Shown here one piece after another: positions 23,645 to 34,576 of a stretch of 64,000 nucleotides of DNA (positions are counted from its first letter, which is position 1; the number at the start of each line of letters is the position of its first letter). The notes beneath the pieces were generated by a model. It was not told where the DNA came from. It did no database searches and saw only the letters and a list, made by a program, of their open reading frames with translations. A program made the position numbers and the translations under genes. The DNA is from Thermothelomyces thermophilus ATCC 42464 (Eukaryota > Ascomycota > Sordariomycetes > Sordariales > Chaetomiaceae): positions 7,316,001 through 7,380,000 of the forward strand of contig NC_016472.1 of NCBI RefSeq assembly GCF_000226095.1. Reading direction: 5' to 3'.

Positions 23645-24506
23645 TTAGGATTGGTGGCCAGCATGCTGCTGGAGACTGTTCGGCGGCATGTATTGGCCTC
23701 CTCGTTGCTGTTGCACGTAGCCGTAGGCGAGCGCTTGCTGGGGATCCATCCCAACGCCGGGCATATAGCCAGGAGGCATGTGGCTTTGGGGCATCCCAGG
23801 CCGACTTTGCTGGGGAGGCATATGAGCGCTCGCGGGCTCTTCCGGAGACTCGACGGGATTAGCATCGTCCACGCCGTTGTCGCCGGCAGGAGGTTCGGGG
23901 GCGTTCAGGCAAGCCTAGCAACAGTGTCGGTTAGGAGAGCTGCAAATGCGTGGGCACACGACGAAACCGCATCCTGGGAGTCCGGACGCCCTTACCTGGA
24001 TCAGGTTCTTGCCCTCTGCCTTTGTGACTAGAGGTTGGAGCTTTGGGGTAGTGAAAGTGTAGACAAGGCCGGTTTCGGAAACAACGAGAAGCAGGACTTG
24101 GGTTCCTGTCAAAACGGACAACTCATAGGCCTGGAGCACGAGACACGAGTTAGCAAGACCTGTACCGACGCCTCGACGCGCTGCATCGTGCTGTCTCTTC
24201 GTTTTCGCAAGACCCGTGAGCTTCAAAACGTTAGATGACAATAAGACTAACCTTCTTCATGATACCAGCCTTGCGCTTGGAAAAGGTGATATGACGACGC
24301 GACTTGTCGCTGATGAACTTGATCTCGATCTTGCGGCGCTCGCGGCCACCCTTCTCGTCGTCGTCGTCATCGTCGTCGGCCGTGCTAGGGCGGGCGCGCT
24401 TAATGCCGCGGGTCTCGCCAACGTTGTTGTTGCCGTTGCCGACAGCATGCGCGTCGTCGAGCTCGGTGGGCGAGGTTTGTTCGTGTTGATCAGTGATGTC
24501 GGCCAT
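23645..24506 (-). CDS. mcm1: MADS-box transcription factor, MCM1 type
   Basis: On the minus strand the exons are 24506-24252, 24130-23996 and 23914-23645, giving 219 aa. Introns (121 and 81 bp) are phase 0 with donors GTTAGT and GTAAGG, and the second has a CTAAC branch site. The MADS domain (about residues 54-112) follows an acidic Asp run (D44-D50). The DNA-binding helix (FSKRKAGIMKK) ends exactly at intron 1, and dimerisation strands (VLLLVVSETGLVYTF) follow. The short SAM-type extension and the 90-residue Pro/Gln/Met-rich tail are usual for fungal Mcm1. The protein binds CArG-like P-boxes and works with partner factors in mating, cell-cycle and arginine or recombination control. The start is the first ATG of the exon (24504-24506), just downstream of a T-rich leader. 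Assignment to the SRF/MCM1 class rather than MEF2 (RlmA) rests on the KIEIKFISDKSRRHITF stretch. Confidence 0.93.
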
Positions 24507-27500
24507 TTTTTTTTCGTTTTGGGTATCACGAAGGACAAAAAAGGCAAAGATGTGGAGATGCTGTTTTGAGCTGTGTGCCGATGGCCTAGACTTGATCTGG
24601 CGTTGAGCGGAGAGGTCGCCTTTTTGTCGCGACCACCTGGTTGGGCGTTGCCTGGATTGAGTTTGGTGTGCCCGCCGACGCTGGGCGAGGTATTTGGCGT
24701 TTTATTTTCTTATTTGCTGGGTCCAAGACGTCGCGTGTGTGGCAAGCACCGGCTCACTGTGCTCTGCTGACAGAAAGTACCGGTTTGCCGACAGTGCAAC
24801 GCGAAATTCCACGAGGCGAAGGACAAGATCGAGGCGGCGATCGTCTGATACCTTTTTGGATGGCAGGTTCCCTGTCAGGAACGAGCAGAAACGTCAAAAA
24901 AGCAGTCCCTTGCACACCTTGACCGAACGGGTTTGGCGACTGCAGAATGATTGAAAAGAGAATAGCGAGGTGGTGGCACGCAAGCTGCGGGCCGCGACCA
25001 GGCAGTTAAAGCAACGAAGGCGGGGAGTGGCGCCCCAGTTGACTGCACGGTGCGAGAACGGAAGGGGTTGGTCGTTGGTGGGGCTGGAGTGGGGAAGAAA
25101 ACACGCTAACCCTCTGGCGTCCTGCATGATTCTGCAGCTGATTTTGAGCCCGGACTGTGGTTCAGGAGACGGGGGGGGAAGATGGTCGGAATGGGCACCC
25201 GGGAAGGGCGCAACAGCCCAAGAATGAATTGGCTAGCATCAGAGCTTCGTAAAGAGCGACGAGGTACGTCAAGACAATCACTTCTTTATTCAGATCCCCT
25301 GGAACTGGGGTGTCTTTTTCCCTCGTGCATCGCGAAGTGCGAGGTGCAGTCAGTAGTATCCTGCCTACCACACAGCGAGTCGCATTTGTCTGCGAAGTTG
25401 GCACCGTGATGCTGAGAAAAATGGGACACTGTGTAAAAGAACATAGTGTACATAGTACACAGCAGAGCGGCACCGGAGATTGACGGAAAGGATCAAGGTG
25501 TGGCCAGTGCAAACGACCTTGCGGTTCAGGGAAAGAATGTGTGTGGGGGAGACGGGGAGCTGGCACAGGGAAATCGCGTTGGCTTCCCCGGGCTTCTAGT
25601 GCCAGTACAGTATGTACACTAAACAAATTTCCACTTTGGTTGCTTCCATTCCTGGAAGAAATAGATGGCGAGCACAGGGCAGATGAGAAAAGAGGAATCT
25701 GCGAACTCGAGTTTCACCTTTGACTTTGACACGAAACGGAGACTCGCAGGCAGAGGCGTCGTCTCTCTTTTTTTTTTTTTTTTGTGCGCGTGATATTTCT
25801 GGCAGCGCACTGGCATCTGACACCGAGACAGATACTTCCCAGCGAAATGGCGAGTGTGCATCGGAGCGTCCAGTTCGCCAAAGCCATGGGTGTGGGGACC
25901 AAGCACGCCGCCTCCCGGAGGAACTCATGTTGCTGGGCCTCGAGACTGCAGGGGCCCAGCGGGCATTCGCCAGCACGACTTCAACCATTCCCCGTCCACC
26001 CCGCGAGCCTTCCGTGTCCCGTGCAGGCAACGACACAAGGGTGTCGACGGGCTGGGGCCGCTTCAAGGACGGTGTCCAATGAAGCTTTTGCTGACTCCCT
26101 CGCAGTGCAGGTGTGGAAGGGACGCGCCAAGAACCAGTTATCGAATTTGAAGCCTTGCGGTCCCCACCACCTCTTGGGGAGCGGACAGACCTTCAACTTT
26201 GATGGGCTATGGACATGGGAGCAGGCTGGCGGATGCCGGCAACGAATCTTTGTGAGCGGCAGTGGACCATGCCCCTTTTCGGGTTGCAATGCCCCCCTGT
26301 CGCTAGCTGCTTACGGGGTACCGTAAAGCGGTTGTGTAGATCGAATTTTCTGTGTCCAGCTGCTCGGATCGATGCCGAGGTGGGACAGTTCTGTGCTCGG
26401 TAAGGAGTATGCTCTCGGGAGAACTGTCTACTGCATTCCTCTACTCGATCAGCCCAGTACGAGCCGAGGAATGCTTGGATACCAACATTTGATTATTATT
26501 TCTTTTTTTCCGGCGAGACGACGGAAAGAACTCGGCGTCGTTCGGGGAACACAAAAACATTGTAATCCATACAGTAAAGTTGATCAATCAAAGAGGGCAA
26601 CCAGAAGAGCGGCGGAAGCCCAGCACAAGGGTGACCCGGATTCCCCGGGACTGGCATGACAGTACGGAGCTACACAGGAGTGATTGTGCCGGTCTCTCCC
26701 TTGGCTGACTGGCGCCTTGGGGCGCTGGCGTGGATCGAGAACAAGGGTCGAAAAAGCGGGGGTGGCCGATAACATTGGCGTGTGATTGCACGCGAAGCAG
26801 GATTTGCCAGCACCAACATGCTGTGTCCTGCGCAGGAAAGGGGCAAGGGGAAAAGAGAACAACTGCCAAAGAGCGGCTGGAGCTTGTTGAGCATTCATCT
26901 GGGGGATCCTGACGCAGTTCTTTGCACTCGGGAAGGTGAATTTCTCCCTCGATTCGGGAACGAAACTAGCGAACCTACGTGCCTCGCAGGCCGAACGCAC
27001 AGCTTGTCAAACAATCAGGGCCCAAGAGTCTCTGGTATAGGCTGCTGCCCCTCGGCGATGATTACGAATTAGGCCTACGGAGTACCCTACGGAGGACACA
27101 GAGTCGTGTCTCAGACCACTGTGCATTCCCAACCGAAATGGAGTGTAACTCGATGCTTCGAAGTCAGAGAAGACCAAGCGGGCGTTCCGGCAGCAGGAAG
27201 ACTTCTTCTTACGGAAGCAAGCCACGCGCTGATTCGCCGGCTCGTGCAGCTGCCAGAACACGAAATTTGATGCTGTGTGATTGGATGCTGAGATTCCGCG
27301 CAAGATGATCGATCCATGTGCGGCTGGGCGAAACCAGGGAGCCGGTCTGGAAACTTCGAGGGCTGTCGCCAAAATAACCCCTGGGAACGTGTTCGTTCCC
27401 TTCGCGCGTTGCAGTATCCCAACGCGCTGGATTTCGCTTTTTCTCTTGGCACAGAGAGGACTGGCCAGGTTACTGGTATTATTAGCAGCCGAATGCTGGG

Positions 27501-28882
27501 AGATTCGTTGTTTCCCACTGCAGGTTTGATCCTCATTAGAGCGTGCCGCCTCGTGTCGGCAAAAATGTGGATCGTTTTCTCTGAGCTTGATCCGTTTGTT
27601 GAAAAACAACCTGGCGTTGAAAGTGAGATCATCTCCTGGGGCATGCGTGTGAAGGTAGTGTAAAAAGCTTAGAGTACGGATAATCTGTTAATTACTTGAG
27701 GTAGGTAAGGCAGTGGAGCTAGGGAGCTACTTTGCATGCTCACCGTCCGCGCCGATGGCATCACTTGCTCTATAGGATACCCTCGATGTTGTGGTGATTT
27801 TCAGAATCTTCCAATTTTTAGTCCGGGCAATTCACTGCGGAGGATATATGCTATTCATAAAATTATTCCATCCACTGGCAGTGACTCAGAACTTTTGCTT
27901 GTAAAGTAATGTGGTCTACTATGTAAGGCAATCGCCTGCTCGCTAACTATTAACTAACCGCCGGAGCCCCATCATCGCTAGCGACTTCTGGGCCGCTGGT
28001 GCTGGCCCCGGTGTAACAGCGGGCCTAAAGTGCCCTGTCATGGTGGGCGCGTATCTACGGATTACACTACACTACACCAGAAGAGGCCCGTGCGGGGCCG
28101 CCTCGCCTCGCTCCGCGACCACCCATTGTCACCAAACCCCGGTCTCCCGACGCCATCTGAAACGGTTCCCGTCAGGGAGAATGGATCGGGTTACCGCGCA
28201 GGACAGCCTCCTGCTACATGTTGAAGCAAGAGGTTGACTCGCACCGTGGAGCAAAATTGGCCCTTTCTTTCGACTTGTCTGATCTCTGACTGGCCGCTCC
28301 CCCCTGCCCCGAAGCAGAGTGCCAAGTCGATGGTTGCTGTGTCGTCGCGGCTCGAGCCCCGTCCATCGTCCCACTGATCTCGGTGGTGCTCTCGTTCTTG
28401 TCCCCCCATTTCCATCATTTCCGTCCCGGCGGGATACCCTATCTCATACTGGCAACCGTAATTCGAGGCTAGGACCTCGTTTCCTTTCTTTCGCTGCTTG
28501 ACTCTTGCCATTTGCCATTCTCCCTTCTTTTTTTTTTGCCGGTTTCTCCTTCCCCTCTTCGCCTCCCCTCCGCGGCAGGATTCTTCCGCGATTCTTCCGC
28601 CACCTTCAGGCTCAACCGTCAAGTCTTGCACTCGATGTATTGACTTAACTGGTAGCCGTCTTTCTCTCTCTTCTCACAGGCAGTTTTACTTTATAATCCG
28701 ACATTTTTTCTTGCCTTTCTTTCGCGGTGCTGGGGTTGCCGGTCGATCTCGCCCGTTTCGCTCATTGCTAGCAGAAAACCCTCCGTTCGACGCTGGACGT
28801 CAGTCGCTCGAAGCGCTGGGAAGGACGTCAAGAGGAGGAAAAACGCAGGTGCATCTGGGAAGGCCACTTCACCGAGGGCACC
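24507..28882. other. 4.4 kb spacer between mcm1 and the tetraspanin
   Basis: This spacer lies between two divergent genes. No frame has a domain or credible splice-linked extension. The 200-codon minus-strand frame at 27007-27609 overlaps a 177-codon frame in another register, as expected by chance in GC-rich DNA. A T-run lies at about 25769-25784. From about 28500 the sequence is pyrimidine-rich, as expected of the tetraspanin core promoter and leader. Confidence 0.6.
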
Positions 28883-29716
28883 ATGGCCAATAAGGTTCAA
28901 ATCGCCTATTTGGTCTCCGATGGCCTCTTCTTGCTCATGGGCATCTTCATTCTCGCCTTTTCCGTCATTGTCAACAATATCAAGGACGAGCAGCCGACAA
29001 ATGGGAGACAGGCGGCCAGGGACCTATTGTATCGGGACTTCCCGTTGTCAGGTTAGTGATTGTGTCCTTTGTTCTCGGAGACGAGGGGAGGTGCCTTGGT
29101 TAACGAAGTCGTGCAGCCGGCATCGTCAATGCCGTCTTCATCTTCATCACCTTCGCTGCCACGCTTCCCGGTCTCGCAACCTCCTCTCGCAGATGGATCA
29201 AGGCCGCAGGCTACATGGCCGTCGTTTGCCTAATATTTACAACCGCCCTTGGCCTCGATATCTGGATCAAGACTCTGAGGCTCCGGGCAGAGTTCGCGCC
29301 CCGTTTCTCGGCCCAGACCGACGCCGTCAAGAGCCTCATGCAAATCGAGGTTGGTTTTCCCGCTCACCCCAAAGCGAGCTCAGTAGGTTGATAGAGAACC
29401 CCCACCCCGACTAACCCCTGCTTTTGTGTTGGAAACCAAACAGTTCCAATGCTGCGGCTACTTCAACAGCAGCAGCCCGGCCTTCGTCACCGACGCGGTA
29501 TGCCCTAGCAAGGCGGCCGCGGCCGTCATGCGTGGCTGCGCGGCACCCATCTCCGCCTTCGCCAATGTCTTTCTCGACAACATCTTCACGGCCCTCTTTG
29601 GCATCGTCGGCTTCGACGCCATCTTCATCATGGCCACGGCGTGCCTGCTCAAAGACCGCAAGGAGCGCGAGCGGTTCCAGCATATCGATGATAAGGCCGG
29701 GTTCGGGCGGATCTAA
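28883..29716 (+). CDS. pls1: Tetraspanin, PLS1 family
   Basis: Exons are 28883-29051, 29117-29349 and 29444-29716, giving 224 aa, the usual size for fungal Pls1. Introns are 65 and 94 bp; the CTAAC or TTAAC branch sites are clear. The protein has four membrane segments: one near residues 8-30, two across the middle, and one before the basic C-terminus. The large outer loop begins with the tetraspanin CCG motif (C137, C138, G139) and has further cysteines C154 and C166. Pls1 organises polarity and septins at the penetration pore in plant pathogens and has roles in ascospore germination in saprobes. The loop and C-terminal LLKxRKERERxxHID pattern point to PLS1 rather than the longer-tailed TSP3, though I could not run a comparison. 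Confidence 0.87.
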
Positions 29717-30298
29717 GTTGATTCATGACGTGCACTGTCGTGCTCGGCACGGGAAAGGGAAACTGGTGTGGTCCTCCTGCCTTGGACTGGACGTTGTGAT
29801 ACCGTTTGGTAGGCTCTTTTGTTCGACGTCGCCTCCATGCAACCGTCCCCGATTTGGATATGCGGAGACAAGAAGGCCAGACAGTGGAATATCCAGAGCG
29901 GCATGGCCGTTCCAGCATCGCCTTCGGCTCTCGTCATTACATTTTCTTCTTAAGACAGAACGTGTAGTTATCTCATTGGATGTGCATAGAGTGCAGTACT
30001 CCCACTCCCCTTCGGTAGTGAAGACTATGAGGTTTGGCCTTTCTCGACCTTGGCTCGGCAAAGAGAGAGAACTAGTTTGTGAACCCATAAACTCGGCAAG
30101 GAAGAGTCGTCAGTCAGCAGTGGCCGAGTTGGCGGGATCGTAGGATGGGACGATGTCTTGTATATCAAGTACCTACACCTTATGGAGTGCATTGAAATCA
30201 AAGCCTACGCCTGTGCCACATACACCAAGCCAAATCACATGTCAATGCCAATCCATTTAGAACGCCCGTTTGACGAAGCAGCGAAAACAAAACTTGGA
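29717..30298. other. Short convergent spacer
   Basis: The 582 bases between the stops of the tetraspanin (+) and the NIPA-like gene (-) should hold both 3' ends. No gene is seen; the open frames on either strand lack domains. Confidence 0.6.
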
Positions 30299-32113
30299 TT
30301 ATACTGGGGTATCACCAGGCCTAGTATCCCTCGACTCCGACATTTGGCTTGCCTTCGAGCCAGGTGCTAGCGACGTTCTTCCCTCCGCCGAAGGCCCTGC
30401 CAAACCTGACTCCAGATCATCTCTATATGGCGGCACTGCCCAACTTCCAAAACTCGCTCTTGGGGCGTCTGTCGGCATCGCTTGCCTCGGCTTACTGCCC
30501 CACCACTTCATCCCAAACACACTACGCGCCAGGGTCTGAATGCCCCCTGACGTCTTGCGGCCCGTGGTCTTCCGCGCTGTAAAGCCCGGAAACCCGGTCG
30601 ACTTCCGCCTCCTCCTGAAATTGCCCCTGGGCGACGAGAGAAGTGGCTCTGCCTCTTCGTTCGCTCCAACCTGCTCTGAATCAGCTGTTTCGCGTCTCAC
30701 AGGCCCTAACGAAGGCGAGCTTCTGCGGTCGGGTAGGGTAGTTGACCGGCGTCTGTTGAAGGAGGGAGATGCTGGCTCCGGCGTGCTGCGGTCTTCGAGC
30801 TCGCCCCAGATCTCGGCCTGTTCTGCCCATCTGGACGAGGCCGCCCTTGTCGAACGGGCCATCAAGCTCGGTCTCTGGGGCGCAGGTGCAGCAGCAGATG
30901 CCGTAGAGAGCTCGGGAGACAGCGGCGTCTCGAATGTTTGATAGTTAGACTGCGTTGCTACCGCAGTCTCGCCCTCGCTGAGGAGAGCCGAACGCAACGA
31001 AACATCTTCGCCCTCCTCCTCGGCGTCAGTGTCCTCGAGGAGCCCTAGACCGGGCGCGAGCGTTGACTGCCCAACGCCTGGTGTGTGCTGCTCGTCGCTG
31101 AGGCGCCAAGACAGCGCGAGGACGCCAGAGAGGAGGACAACGGTGCCAAGGGCGATAAGGCAAGCGCGTAACGGGTTGATGAGGTCGGTTTGGCGGAAAT
31201 AGATGAGGCCGTCCAGAATCGCGATGATGTTATAAATGCAGAATATGAGCGGGTATAAAACGGATGTCGAGACCAGCTTGAGGCCCCGGTGAAGGTAGTA
31301 CAGCTGGGAGAGAGCAAGGGTGACGAGGCCGAGAACTAGCATCCACGACTGCCAGTGAACGAACTGGTTATCGCCGTCGGCGATTGTCCTGACGATGAGC
31401 TCAACGGCTGATTTGGCCACCAAAAGGGAGTGCGCTGACAGGGTTCCGCTTATGCATCCATACGAGAAGCCCCGCGCGAGACGGAACCGTGGATCTTGCA
31501 TCAGCGTCGTGAAGTGGCTCACGAGCTCGGTTGCGACCGCGAGACTGATGACGAAGAGGGCTTGGAAGGCCATCCAAAGCACGAAGGGTCTTCTCCCCAG
31601 CAAGTCCAGCAGCTCGCTCAACTTGTGTGCCGGCGACGGGATCGCCCCAAAAACGGCGATGAGGACGGCCCCGGCGCAAACCAGTAGCGTCCCCCATAGT
31701 GACCATCTCGTAAACGGTTCCCCAAGGATAAGCGTGGCGCAGATCGAGTTGAATACCAGACCTGAGGCCTGCAGAGTCGAGAGAACAGGCAGCGGGAGCA
31801 TGGAAATCTGGACCGAACTCCCAACCACGTTGGAGATGATGAACATTGCCATCCCCAGCTGCCACCTCCTCCTTCGGTATGGAGGCCGCCTCACATCGTA
31901 CGGTACCTTTTCGTCTTCGAGAATATGCGACTTCCGTTGGAGCGTGAGGCCCAGGCTCTGAACGCTTGTGGACAAAAGACCAACGATGATGCCGAGCTGC
32001 ATGTTGTCCCAGCGTCAGTGACCGTGAACCAAGGCTTTGAACAAGGGAAGAGGGAAGGAAGGTAGGCATACAGCTATGCTCCCGCCAGGGGAGATGCCGC
32101 CTATGAGCCCCAT
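30299..32113 (-). CDS. NIPA/DUF803 membrane protein, putative magnesium transporter
   Basis: On the minus strand the exons are 32113-32072 and 31996-30299, giving 579 aa. The 14-codon first exon (MGLIGGISPGGSIA) is too short for open-frame detection. I infer it from a GTATGC donor, a CTGAC branch site and a GCAG acceptor that join in phase 0 directly before LGIIVGLLS. Without it, translation would start at an internal ATG inside the first membrane helix. About nine hydrophobic helices fill residues 14-350, including the conserved QSLGLTLQRKSH stretch after helix 1. The C-terminal 230 residues are polar, Ser/Arg-rich and probably cytoplasmic and phosphorylated. Animal NIPA proteins carry Mg2+; transport by the fungal branch is inferred from family membership. 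It is divergent from vma4. Confidence 0.88.
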
Positions 32114-33338
32114 TGCGGTGGCAGCAAGAGGCTATAGGCGGTGTACTATGGTAAACACATGGGATGATAGACGACTTTAGAAGATGCGGCGAGTTGCAAA
32201 GACAGTGGCGGAGGATGTAGGCTTCACCCAGAGAGGTCGATGGATTGGGTCTGGGGATCTCTTGAAAGGTACTTGGGTCGTCTGGCTGATCACAGACCTA
32301 ATTACCGGTTCGCCTGGGTTAGATCAGATGGCCGTCTTGTCGCTGCCAGACCGGTCTCGCCGAGGGGTGCAAGTCTTTGACGTCTGGTAAAAGCGAACTC
32401 GTATGCGAAGCGCGGTCACGGTCGGGTGTTCGTCAGACTCGCAGGGTTGCGGCCAGCGATCATGCGGCGCGGCCGCCCGTCGTGGGGAAGCGACCCTGCA
32501 ACCAGCCAGCAGCACACCGGGTGCGGCACAATTGTGACACAATGGGTCCTCTCGAGAAATCTTGGTCGCAAAAATGGTCCAAGGGTGGCCGCCGAAACGG
32601 GGTGCACCTCACCTGTGCTCTGAAGAGTGAGATAATGTGTGAAGAATGATGGCAGGCGAAACGTTGGACCGTCCCTGGTCCAGTCCGCTGTCACGGCCCC
32701 TGGCACACATGGCCTTCTGACGCCAGCTCGGATGAGCTGGCGCTGGGGATCAATGCAAATCATCGGCACTGTGCGTCTCCACATAACTACAGATAGAAGT
32801 GAACAGCCAGCTGGGCGACAGCCATAGGATCCACAAGGACACCCTTTGTGGCTGGTGCTGCAACTTGTCAACTTGTCGTGGCCTTATCTTATCGGCGGCT
32901 CCTCTGCAAGGTTGGGGCTTATCATCCCCGTGGCTGGTGTTCCCCTCTGCTTCGGTACCTGAGTACATAGGTACAGACCTAGGTACTGTACGGATTAACT
33001 ACAGGTAACGTTATGAAATCTTGGTTGCCGTCAGTCCGCGCCTTTGCCAAGCCGCACCAGCAGGTCACCCATGTCTGGAGGAGGAGCTGCGTCAACGGCG
33101 CTGTTGGTCGACAACTCCGGAACACAACGCCGCAACACCACCACTACGAGGCTTCTATAGCCCCCGAATTAGACGAGGCCCTTGTCTCCCGACCTCCCCC
33201 GTGTTTTCTCGGAGAACGATCAATCCATCCAATTCTCTCCCACAAGCTCGCGCTTCTTAGCTGCGCCCTTCCGTTTCCATCCCCGATCTCGTCAGACCGC
33301 ACCCCTCCCACGCCAGCCCAACAAACTTTCCCGTCAAA
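32114..33338. promoter_or_regulatory. Divergent promoter region between NIPA-like gene and vma4
   Basis: This 1.2 kb separates two outward-reading starts. It contains three GATA-type sites within 41 bases (TTATCT 32884, TTATCG 32889, TTATCA 32919) and a pyrimidine-rich leader from about 33180 to the vma4 start. No coding gene is supported. Confidence 0.5.
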
Positions 33339-34276
33339 ATGTCACAAATTCACAGCTTGTCCGACGACCAGGTACGGCGATACTGCTAGACATTGAACTT
33401 GCGCATACTGCTGCCGGTTCATCCTCCCAAACCCTCGATCTCAATCAACCTCGGCTCGCCCATCTTCCTCTTGCCGAACAAGAAAACACCACCCATCTTA
33501 AGAGAGCTGGACACTAACCAGACATGTCTCCCCACCCAGGTCGGACAAGAGCTGCGTAAGATGACGGCCTTCATCAAGCAGGAAGCCGCGGAGAAGGCGC
33601 GCGAGATCGAGATCAAGGCGGACGAGGAGTTCGCCATCGAGAAGTCCAAGCTGGTGCGGCAGGAGACGGACGCCATCGACGCGGCGTACGAGAAGAAGTT
33701 CAAGCAGGCGGCCATGTCGCAGCAGACGACGCGGTCGACCGTCGCCAACAAGACACGCCTGCGCGTGCTGGGCGCGCGCCAGGCCCTGCTCGACGACATC
33801 TTCGCCGCCGCCGAGAAGCAGCTGGGCGACGCCACCAAGGATGCCGGCCGCTACCAGGAGATCCTCAAGGGGCTGCTGCTCGAGGGCTTCTACGCCATGG
33901 ATGAGCCCCGGCTGCAGGTCCGCGCGCGCAAGGCTGACTACGAGGTCGTGCGCAAGGCGATCGACGACGCCGCTTCTGAGTACAAGGAGAAGACCGGCAA
34001 GGAGGTCGAGGCGACGATCGACGAGGAGAACGACGTACCAGAGGGGAGGTAAGGATCTTGGCTTGCCAACCGACACCGTCGTCCACTGCAGGACGGAGTT
34101 GCTGACACAACTTGTCTCCTTTTAGCGCGGGCGGTGTCATCATCGTGGGGGGGAACGGCAAGATCGATCTCAACAACACATTCGAGGCTAGGCTGGACCT
34201 GCTTAAGGAGAGCGCTTTGCCAGCCATGCGCGAGGCTCTGTTTGGCAAGAACCCGAACCGCAAGTTCTTTGATTAA
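33339..34276 (+). CDS. vma4: V-type proton ATPase subunit E (Vma4)
   Basis: Exons are 33339-33371, 33540-34048 and 34126-34276, giving 230 aa, the family norm. The first exon encodes only [11 protein letters not shown]; its 168-bp intron has a CTAAC branch site and joins in phase 0 to VGQELRKM. The second intron (77 bp) restores [12 protein letters not shown]. Subunit E is the long-helix part of the three peripheral stalks that tie the V1 catalytic head to the membrane sector of the vacuolar and endosomal proton pump. The N-terminal 110 residues are a Lys/Glu/Ala-rich helix, as expected. The C-terminal globular domain contains [17 protein letters not shown], typical of the family. Expression should be constitutive. 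Confidence 0.96.
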
Positions 34277-34576
34277 GGCTGGCCACTTGATCAATGGGGT
34301 CATCGGGGGTTGTCATTTGTATTCGACGGCGGTTAGCTCGGGGGATGACAGGGTTCTACGCATGACAGCCTGTTTTGAGAACGGATATTATACATCAAGA
34401 TTCCAAACAGAGCCGATCCAAGTCAAGCGCTGACCGGGGGGGGGGGGGGGGTATCTCTGGAGTCTGTATGATACAATATGGGGGGGGAGGTGATCATAAA
34501 TGGGGTGAGCCGGATAACTTAGAGAAGACGTAAACCCAAAGCTGCTGGTCCTCTTGAGTGCTTGCCCTGCTATGCT
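34277..34576. other. Convergent 3' spacer with G-run
   Basis: The 300 bases hold the 3' ends of vma4 (+) and the PIP-box gene (-). A run of at least 12 guanines lies at about 34437-34450. Nothing else is seen. Confidence 0.6.

Noticed and set aside
27007-27609. Minus-strand frame of 200 codons
   Set aside because: Overlaps a nearly equal frame in another register; neither resembles a family.
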